From: Neostapfia colusana
Taxonomy: Eukaryota > Streptophyta > Magnoliopsida > Poales > Poaceae
NCBI GenBank assembly: GCA_030760725.1
Contig: JASWHV010000003.1
Location: 114,360,153-114,424,152, forward strand
Length of the DNA: 64,000 nucleotides
Reading direction: 5' to 3'
Position numbers and translations under genes: made by a program. A model generated the notes under the pieces. That model was not told the DNA's origin. It did no database searches and saw only the letters and a list, made by a program, of their open reading frames with translations. This document shows positions 57,610 to 64,000 of the stretch, one piece after another (position 1 is the first letter of the stretch; each line of letters opens with the position of its first letter).

Positions 57610-58236
57610 TGTCGGAGTGTGTGAGCTGCGACACTCCTCCCCGCATGCTACGGAAGCAGCCCGCGAGGTTCTTTGATCGGAGGGGGCTTGGCGCCCTACG
57701 CGACCGGGCTCGAGAGAGCGGATGAACACCAAGATTTACGTGGTTCGGGCCGCCGGAGCGTAATACCCTACGTCTACCGGGGTTCTTGCTGTATTGTTTG
57801 CTTGTGATTGTGAGGGTGCCTATGCGGAATTGGGAACCAACCCCTTGTCGGGTGGTCACCTCGGTCCTTTTATAGTCCATGGCCGGGGTGGTTACAATGT
57901 GGCTTGGGGCTCGACAGGTGGCCCCAAAGCTATTTGAACCCTATACATGATCTAGGACTTCGTCCTCTAAGTAGAGTAGTCGACGGGGGAGTTAAGTCCT
58001 GCCGTCTGGCGCGTTGAGCGCTCCTGTCCGTGTGTCAGGTGATGATGAAGACGCTGTCTTGTCGCTGCATATTCTCGCCCTGCTTGGGCGGCTTTCTGCC
58101 GTTGGGCGGCACTATACTGCTGTCACGTCTTGTCGTCCTGTCTTGTCACCGTAATGGCGAACGGGCAGAGGACGGAGGCATGCGTAGTGCGCCATGCTTT
58201 TGGGGAAGGAGCAAACCTTGAATGTGAAGCCTGACA
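57610..58236 (-). repeat. 3' LTR of E
   Basis: It starts TGTCGGAGTG (Tat LTRs end cgaca in element orientation). It includes the widely shared grass LTR text acgtggttcgggccgcc...taataccctacgtc. The right edge is uncertain: cctgaca at 58236 is followed by a stretch that is purine-rich on the minus strand, but ccacaaca at 58278 is an alternative. Confidence 0.6.
57867..57874 (-). promoter_or_regulatory. TATA box in the LTR of E
   Basis: TATAAAAG on the minus strand, upstream of the gggtattacgctccgg block in element orientation, a usual place for the LTR promoter. Confidence 0.65.
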
Positions 58237-58334
58237 GTGCACTTCCTTCTTGACTTCGTTGACCCACGGCCCACAACAGATCGTGGGGCACGTGGCAGCT
58301 TCGTAGCTCTTATCAATGGATTTGGAGCCAGGGG

Positions 58335-58905
58335 ACACGTGGCAGTTCCGAACCTCACCTCGGCGGGGAGGCTCGCTCTGGAGCCCAAGGCACCTGTCAG
58401 CTCTGGAGCTATCCTCAGCAGGGAGGTGGCTCTGAGCCAGGAGACATGTGGCAGCTCCGGACCTCACCTCAGTGGGGAGGCTCAGACCGGAGCCCAGGGC
58501 ACATGTAAGCTCCGGAGCTATGCTCAGCAGGGAGGTGGCTCTGAGCCAGGGGACACGTGGCAGCTCCGGACCTCACCTCAGCGGGGAGGCTCAGACCGGA
58601 GCCTAGGGCACGTGTCAGCTCCAGAGCTTTCCTCAGCAGGGAGGAGGCTCTGAGCAAGGGAACACGTGGCAGCTCCGGACCTCACCTCAATGGGGAGGCA
58701 CGGACCGGAGACCAGGGCACGTGTCAGCTCCGGAGCTCACCTGAGCAGGGAGGAGGCTCTGAGCTAGGAGACACGTGGCAGCCCCGGACCACACCTCAGC
58801 GGGGAGGCTTGGACTGGTGCCCGGGGCACATGTCGGCTCTGGAACTCAAGCGCACGTGGCAGCCCAAGGGCTGACCTTTGGGGCCAAGGACACGTGGCTA
58901 CGCTG
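58335..58905. repeat. 109-bp tandem array 1 in element E
   Basis: The phase marker cag[c/t]tccg starts at 58343, 58452, 58561, 58670 and 58779, spaced exactly 109 bp. Each unit is a dimer of two related halves of about 54 bp, each beginning near CACGTG (one ACACGTGGCAG, one GCACRTGTCAG). It ends in the same tail (ggaactcaagcgcacgtgg) as array 2. Confidence 0.93.
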
Positions 58906-59230
58906 GGGCCCGCCTCAGAAGAGAGGTGCGGCCCAGGCTGTCTTTTACCCACTAAGCTGGGATACCCGTTCTGCAAAGTATCGACAGTGGCCCCTGGCAC
59001 ATCTTGGGGTGGGCAACGAGCCTGTAGGTGGGGCCCCCATCTCTCCCGTGTGATGGTTTTGAACCTGCGCTTTGGAAACCAAAGTGGTGGCAAGATTTCC
59101 GCGTAATGGACAAGTGGTTGTACCTGGGAGACGAAAAGGCTGCACATACTTTGCATAGTCGGCGTATTAGCCGGTCAAAGCGGTAGTGTGTCGTCATGTC
59201 TACTCTTGACTGATGGGTCACGACGACGCA
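58906..59230. other. Spacer between arrays in element E
   Basis: Unique-looking sequence with no supported gene. Confidence 0.5.
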
Positions 59231-59765
59231 CTCGAGAGGTTTCCTCGAGGTAATTACTGCATCAGCCCATGGGTCAGTTTCTGCATATCTACTGCACCGC
59301 TCTCCTCGGGATCCGCTGGACGTTCCCGAGATGTTATGCACCTGGCCCCCAGTGTCTGACGGGTGGACCTGGGTCCTACCTGTCATTGGGGGAGGCGAGT
59401 GTCTAGGAGACATGCTCGAGGGGTAGACTCGGGGCACTTATTGCAGCAATCAATGGGTTGGTAGCTACAGCTCCACCACTTCGCTCTCCTCCGGAACAGC
59501 CGTACGTTCCCGAGAAGTTACACGCCTGGCCCCCAGTGTCTGACGGGTGGACCTGGGTCCTCCCCGTCACTGTGGGAGGCAAGTGCCGAGGCGATGTGCT
59601 CGAGGGGTTGCCTCAATAAACTTACTGTGGCAACCAACGGGTTGGTCGCTACAGCTCTACCGCACCGCTCGCCTCGGGAATCACTAGACGTTCCTGAGAG
59701 GTTACCCGCTCGGCCCCCAGTGTCTAACGATTGGCCCTGGGTCCTACCAATCGTTGGGGGAGGCA
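59231..59765. repeat. 184-bp tandem array in element E
   Basis: Three units whose ctcgag marker starts at 59231, 59415 and 59599. Each holds tggcccccagtgtctgacg...gggaggc, except that the third has drifted to cggcccccagtgtctaacg. The third unit is slightly short. It ends about 70 bp before a plus-strand TATA box. Confidence 0.9.
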
Positions 59766-59836
59766 AATAGCCCACGGCGTACTACAGTGGAAGCTCAATT
59801 GTCACACCTGTTGCCCTGCCAGAGGTTGTGGATGTG

Positions 59837-59844
59837 TATAAAAG
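59837..59844 (+). promoter_or_regulatory. Antisense TATA box in element E
   Basis: TATAAAAG in the context gtgtataaaaggagacc, oriented opposite to pol, 149 bp before the first ATG of the antisense ORF and just after the 184-bp array. Confidence 0.6.
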
Positions 59845-59985
59845 GAGACCTTCCGGTGTTGGGTGATACCCTCCTTCATCATGCAGCCTTTGTCCTCCTC
59901 TTGCTCTCTGGAAGCCTCCACTTCCTAGCACTCTCGTTCACCTTATTCCCTTACACTGGTAGCCGTCACCGTCCACTTTTGTGAG

Positions 59986-60240
59986 ATGTTCGTGTGTGTG
60001 CGGCCTTCGGTGCGGCTCCCCGAGGCGTCCTTCTCCTTGATGGTCCCGGATAGGAGCAAAAGCCATCCGAATGGCATGCAGATGGTATGGGAAGACGTTG
60101 GGGACAGGATCCCTGATTTGCAGGGTGTCTCTACGCTAGTGCTAGGGGGTATCAGGTATCTGACAGAGGAAGGCTTGACCTCTCTGGGCTTCACCTTCTT
60201 CTGGTGCCGACAGATCGCCCTTCTCCAGCAAGGCGCCTAG
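59986..60240 (+). CDS. Antisense ORF of Tat element E (unknown function)
   Basis: 84 codons on the strand opposite to pol, between pol and the 3' LTR. The text reads MFVCVRPSVRLPEAS, then WEDVGDRIPDLQGVSTLVLGG and IRYLTEEGLTSLGFTFFW. Several plant Tat elements (Grande, Retand and RIRE2 types) are known to carry an extra ORF in this place, often antisense, without a settled function. Position and the upstream TATA box support that reading. The ORF is short and probably truncated, since no long frame continues after 60240. Low complexity is not the cause. It may be decayed. Confidence 0.5.
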   Translation: MFVCVRPSVRLPEASFSLMVPDRSKSHPNGMQMVWEDVGDRIPDLQGVSTLVLGGIRYLTEEGLTSLGFTFFWCRQIALLQQGA

Positions 60241-60807
60241 AGGACATGCCCCCACACGGCACTGGGCACTATTGTGGACAACAAAGTCTGACATCGATAG
60301 CGCCTGGCCCACACAACACTGGATGTCCCCGGCGTCGCTATGCAGCAGACCAGTGATGCCTCACGAGAACTGAGGTGTCAGACTGATATGTTTGCTGGAC
60401 GTTCCTTGGGCTTATAGTAGGTGACCGTCTCTCTGCACAGAGGTTGGCTAGGGGACAACCAAGTATGCCATGGAGCAGAAGATTGCTCGACATGTAGCTT
60501 CTAGGTTCCTTAGTTGCCTTGTATCCCCCTTTGCATGCCGGAACTCTGCATTAATGAAGACTCTTTGTTTCAAGTCTAGTGTGTTGAGTTATTGTTGTAG
60601 ACTTCGGACCCTTGGTAGCGCAAAGGTCCGGAATGACTTGGGCGAAGTAGGTAGTTCTTTGTCGATGTCCTGAGCTTGTTTCTTCGGGCCCATAGCAACA
60701 TAAGGACCCAGGGTGCTCCGGCAGTGTGGCTACTTCTCCTTCTGAGTCCTTGGCAGCGCAAGGACCCGAGGGAAGTTCGGCCCTTGTATTCATCTTGTTC
60801 CATGGAG
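60241..60807. other. Spacer after the antisense ORF in element E
   Basis: Non-coding. It contains a repeated agcgcaagga/agcgcaaagg-type phrase near 60617 and 60750 (ttggtagcgcaaaggtccgg and ttggcagcgcaaggaccc), suggesting a small internal duplication. Confidence 0.45.
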
Positions 60808-61484
60808 ACACGTGGCAGATCCGGACCTCACCTCAGGGGGAAGGCTCGGGCCGGAGAACCAGGGCACGTGTGAGCTCTGGAGCTTTCTTCAGCACGGAGG
60901 AGGCTCTGAGCTAGGAGACACGTGGCAGCTCTGTACCTCACCTCAGCGGGGAGGCTCGGAATAGAGCCCAGGGCACATGTGAGCTCTGAAGCTTTCCTCA
61001 GCAGGTAGGAAGCTCTAAGCCAGGAGATACGTGGCAGCTCCGGACCTCACCTCAGCGGGGAGGCTCGGACCGGAGCCCAGGGAACGTGTGAGCTCTGGAG
61101 CTATCCTTAGTAGGGAGGAGGCTTCGAGCCAGGAGACATGTGTCAGCTCCGGACCTTACATCAGCGGGGAGGCTCGGACTGGAGCCAGGGCACATGTCAG
61201 CTCCAGAGCTTTCTTCAGCAGGGAGGAGGCTCTGATCCAAGAGACACATGGCAGCTCCGGACCTCACCTCAGTGGGGAGGCTCGGACCGGAGTCCAGGGC
61301 ACGTGTGAGCTCTGGAGCATTCCTCAGCAAGGAGGGGGCTCTGATCCAGGAGACACGTGGCAGCTCCGGACTTCACCTCAGCGGGAAGGCTCGGACCAGA
61401 GCACAGGGCACGTGTCAGCTCCGGAACTCAAGCGCACGTGGTAGCCCCCAGGGCTGACCTCGGGGCCAAGAGCACGTGGCTTGT
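60808..61484. repeat. 109-bp tandem array 2 in element E
   Basis: Six units of the same family as array 1, same orientation, with markers at 60816, 60926, 61035, 61144, 61252 and 61361. It ends with the same tail as array 1. ACACGTGGC is intact in several units (60808, 60918, 61353) and mutated in others. Confidence 0.93.
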
Positions 61485-61718
61485 CCGTTTACAGTTGATA
61501 TGTATGAGTAAACACAAACCGTAGAGGGAGAATGCACAGGGTAAGACAACATTTTCTCACTTCAGGCTTCCTTCAAAGGAGGAGACAGTCCGTACAAGAA
61601 GGCAGCGACCCGCTCCGTATGATGAGAGTAGCAGGACTCCTCCGGGGCTTAGCTGTTCTAAGCGTTGTTCCAAGACACTATGACACCTTTTCAGAGAAAA
61701 TAAAACCCTACCATTGTG

Positions 61719-61925
61719 CTAAGGATAGAACTTACGGAGGTGTTCTATGTTCCATGGATTGGGTAAAGGTACGCCATCCTCCGTGGCTAGGCGGACGAAA
61801 CCAGGGCGGCATACTTGTGTCACTCGGAAGGGACCCTCCCAGCTGGGGGAAAGATTGTTTCCCCCTTCTCGAGAAAGTATTCGCCAAAGCACCAGGTCAC
61901 CCACCTCGAGATGTCTACTTCGCAC
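61719..61925 (-). pseudogene. Integrase C-terminus of E
   Basis: LEVGDLVLWRIL, LSPSWEGPFRVTQVCRPG and NPWNIEHLRKFYP are the C-terminal integrase beta domain and end of Tat-lineage pol. It overlaps the core frame at 61820-62350 in a different phase, so a frameshift lies near 61900. No chromodomain follows. Confidence 0.85.
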
Positions 61926-62594
61926 GAACCGCTGCTGATAACACCGGAGCGCTTGACGGTATCACGCATTTCGAGCAGCTGGTTGACACCTTGCTCATCA
62001 ACAAAGTCAATATCTTCACCCCAGGGCCGATCCTGCGTGGCTTCGTCGTACGCTTGAACACGGGATGAGCCCATGGTGATTTCTGGGGGGAGGACGGCCT
62101 CATCCCTATACACCAGGAAGAAGAGTGTTTCCCCTGTCGAGCGATTGAGGGACGTCCGGCTAGCCCACAGTGCACACGGAAGCTCTTTAACCCAATTGGC
62201 ACCGTGCTTCTTCAAGCTGTTGTAAGTGTGCGTCTTGAGTCCCCTAAGTATCTTGGTGTTTGCTCTTTCGACTTGACCGTTACTCTCTGGGTGAGCAACA
62301 GAAGCATAGCAAACTTCGATGTCGAGGTCTTTGCAATAGTCTTGGAACACTGCACCTGGTGAACTGGGTCCCGTTGTTGGTGATGATTCTGTTTGGGACC
62401 CCGAACAGGCAGATGATAGACTTGATGAACTTGACTGCTGACTGCTTGTTGATAGTTACTATAGGAGTAGCTTCCGCCCACTTGGTGAACTTGTCTACGG
62501 TGATGTAGAGGTACCGGTACCCTCTGACGGATCTAGGGAATGGTCCCAGGATGTCCAGCCCCCACACAGTGAAAGGCCATGAGGGCGAGATCAT
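61900..62594 (-). pseudogene. Integrase catalytic core of E
   Basis: Two overlapping frames. The upstream one (62280-62594) has WGLDILGPFP with the first catalytic Asp, then VDKFTKWAEATPI and ITNNGTQF, where the second catalytic Asp is Asn (AAC for GAC). The downstream one (61820-62350) has HPESNGQVERAN with the catalytic Glu, then GANWVKELPCALWASRTS. A frameshift near 62340 and the Asp-to-Asn change make it inactive. The change sits in a CpG context (acc gac). Confidence 0.87.
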
Positions 62595-63130
62595 CTGCAG
62601 CTTCTACACTGGTGTGTGGATCTGCTTAGCATGGAACTGGCACGCCTTGCATCTCTTAACATGGTCGACGCCATCCTGGAGGGCGTCGGCCAGTAAAAGC
62701 CAAGTCGGAAGGCTTTACCGACCAGCGTGCGGGAAGATGCATGGTTCCCACACTCGCCTCAATGGATCTCTGCGAGCAGGTCACAGCCCTCCTCCTTGGT
62801 AATGCACTGCAATAGGACACCATTAGTGCCACGCCGGTAGAGATCCTCTTCTACCAGTGTGTATCTCATAGACAACCGAGCAATCCGTTCATCGGATGCA
62901 CGTTCATCAATAAGAAAATTGTCTTTCAAGTAGTCCCCGATCTCCGTGGTCCATGCGTCGGGACCTACTTGAGCACTTGGATCTTCAGGGCCGGGTTGCA
63001 CGAACTCCCCAGTGACGCTTACGATCCTTTTCGGGCGCCATGGTAACATGGCCGTCGTGACCGCAACCTTCGAGGTGCTAGTCCCGCCCCCTTCGTCTGG
63101 TTCGGCCGGCCAGGCGGTAGGTCGCAGCAA
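62595..63130 (-). pseudogene. RNase H-integrase linker and zinc finger of E
   Basis: It reads YLKDNFLIDERASDERIARLSMRYTLVEEDLYRRGTNG-type linker text (62759-63130), then QCITKEEGCDLLAEIH, a stop, and the zinc-finger continuation CGNHASSRTL, FYWPTALQDG and a CKACQFHAKQ-type end. The HHCC ligands are still visible, but the TGA after EIH breaks the frame. Confidence 0.78.
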
Positions 63131-63498
63131 CTTCCTTTCAAAGACCCCTCAGGCACCGGAGCCCAAGTGGAAGCCTTCGTTGACAGGTCGTCGTCTATTG
63201 CATTTTTGGCGTGGGGAACATGGCACAAGTCCAAGGATAAGGAGTCCTTCTCCAACTTCTGTACTTGGAGGGGATAGGCTGCAAGCTGTGGGTCGTTGCA
63301 GCAGCACTCTCCCTTGACTTGCTTGATGACCAACTGAGAGTCACCCCTGACCAACAACAGTTGGACACTGAGGGACAGCGTGGTCTTTAACTTGAAGATG
63401 AGAGCCTCATACTCCGCCATGTTGTTGGTCGCCTTGAAGTCAAGTCGCACCATGTACTTGAACTGCTCTCCGGTTGGCGTAATGAGCAGAACCCCCAC
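63019..63498 (-). pseudogene. Second RNase H domain of E
   Basis: It has LDFKATNNMAEYEALIFKL, LLVRGDSQLVIKQVKGE and HVPHAKNAIDDDLS, the plant-type (archaeal-like) RNase H that Tat-lineage elements carry in addition to the ordinary domain. The conserved Glu of AEYEAL and Asp of GDSQL are visible. The frame is offset from the flanking segments. Confidence 0.85.
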
Positions 63499-63851
63499 TC
63501 TGGCACCTTGCTTCCGCGAGGAGCCATCGAAGAAGAGAGTCTAGTAAGGCCCAGTGAAGACCGGAGCTCTGGGCTCTGATCCACCAATGTCTTGGCCCCT
63601 GGATGGCATGGTGGTTGTGTCCACTCTGCCACAAAGTCAGCTAGCGCCTGGCTCTTCACCGCATGGCGCGGTAAGAAGTCCAGCTCAAATTCCGCCAGCT
63701 CCGCAGCCCATTTGGCTGTGTTTCCGGTTGCGCTGAGGCTGTGGAGGATGGTTCTCAGCGGGTATGAGGTAACCACTGAGATCTTGTGAGCTTGGAAGCA
63801 GTGGCGCAGCTTCCTTGACGTAACGGGGACTGCATAGAGCAGCTTGTGCAC
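63387..63851 (-). pseudogene. RNase H junction and RT end of E
   Basis: KLRHCFQAHKISVVTSYPLRTILHS, KWAAELAEFELDFLPRHAVKSQALADFVAEW is the end of the RT-linked RNase H and the tether to the second RNase H in Tat polyproteins. A frameshift near 63560 separates the two. The RT catalytic box would lie beyond the window. Confidence 0.85.
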
Positions 63852-64000
63852 CTCCAGATACCTTATCTTGGCATTGTGGAGGACCTCGCTGATGAAGTAG
63901 ACTGGATGCTAGATGGTTTGGACCCTCCCGGAGGTGTCCGAAGCGTCTTCTTGTAGAGGTCTGGGACTCGGGGGCCCCCGGCCCCCTGGCCCGGGACTGC
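63852..64000 (-). pseudogene. Pol of E continuing off the window
   Basis: The last 149 bases continue the RNase H region of E (in-phase text like YFISEVLHNAKIRYLEV upstream of KLLYAV) and then break. Too short to judge further. Confidence 0.6.

Larger units (their letters stand above)
57610..64000 (-). mobile_element. Tat-lineage element E, right end cut by window
   Basis: A minus-strand gypsy element: 3' LTR at 57610 to about 58236, a long 3' non-coding region with tandem arrays and an antisense ORF (to about 61490), then integrase and RNase H of Tat type. RT, protease, gag and the 5' LTR lie beyond the window. Integrase lacks a chromodomain, unlike A to D. Confidence 0.85.

Noticed and set aside
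58335..61484. Regular repeats that might suggest CRISPR
   Set aside because: 109-bp head-to-tail units with no unique spacers in a plant retrotransposon; an ordinary tandem array.
61532..62068. 178-codon plus-strand ORF
   Set aside because: It lies antisense to integrase of E and has no domain; explained as a shadow of the coding strand.

Overview
The window is repeat-rich DNA from a plant nuclear genome, most likely a grass. It is almost entirely nested LTR retrotransposons of the Ty3/gypsy superfamily. The evidence is tRNA-iMet-type primer binding sites, very long LTRs (2.7 to 4.3 kb), chromodomain-ended integrases of the plant chromovirus (Tekay/Del-like) type, Tat-type elements with a different primer site, and CpG-decay nonsense codons. 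I see no intact host gene, rRNA, tRNA or CRISPR array. The species cannot be fixed from the sequence.

Layout. 1-10757 is chromovirus A on the minus strand: a partial 3' LTR, a decayed pol, gag, the leader, the primer site and a complete 5' LTR. A sits inside the leader of an older relative, A' (10758-11938). 11939-13016 is a truncated LTR of another family, joined to the truncated minus-strand chromovirus B (13017-23225). 23226-24505 is the end of an A-like LTR. 24506-28037 is the 5' part of a Tat-lineage element, F. Chromovirus C (28204-43633, minus strand, perfect TSD gtatg) has about 4.04 kb LTRs and splits a short tract of degenerate palindromic repeats. Between C and D is a scrap of a leucine-rich-repeat gene. 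It is split by chromovirus D (44054-54173, plus strand, perfect TSD cacgc), which has lost gag. 54174-57609 is low-copy-looking intergenic DNA with inverted and palindromic repeats. From 57610 to the window end runs a second Tat-lineage element, E (minus strand). Its 3' region holds two 109-bp tandem arrays, a 184-bp tandem array, and a plus-strand TATA box with a small antisense ORF.

How the parts work together. In an active copy, gag packages the RNA, protease, reverse transcriptase and RNase H copy it from the tRNA primer site to the polypurine tract, and integrase inserts it, guided in chromoviruses by the chromodomain. Every pol here is broken by stops, frameshifts or lost catalytic residues. 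The most interesting signal is an extra ORF between leader and gag in C (intact, 314 codons) and in D (297 codons, one stop). The two are very different in sequence but share a layout: a small alpha-beta domain resembling a double-stranded-RNA-binding fold, plus a coiled-coil and acidic stretches. A and B have no such ORF although their leaders match the leader of C. This looks like a modular accessory gene of grass chromoviruses. The second notable system is the bidirectional 3' region of E, where repeated ACGTGGC-type motifs and a 184-bp array surround an antisense promoter-like site.
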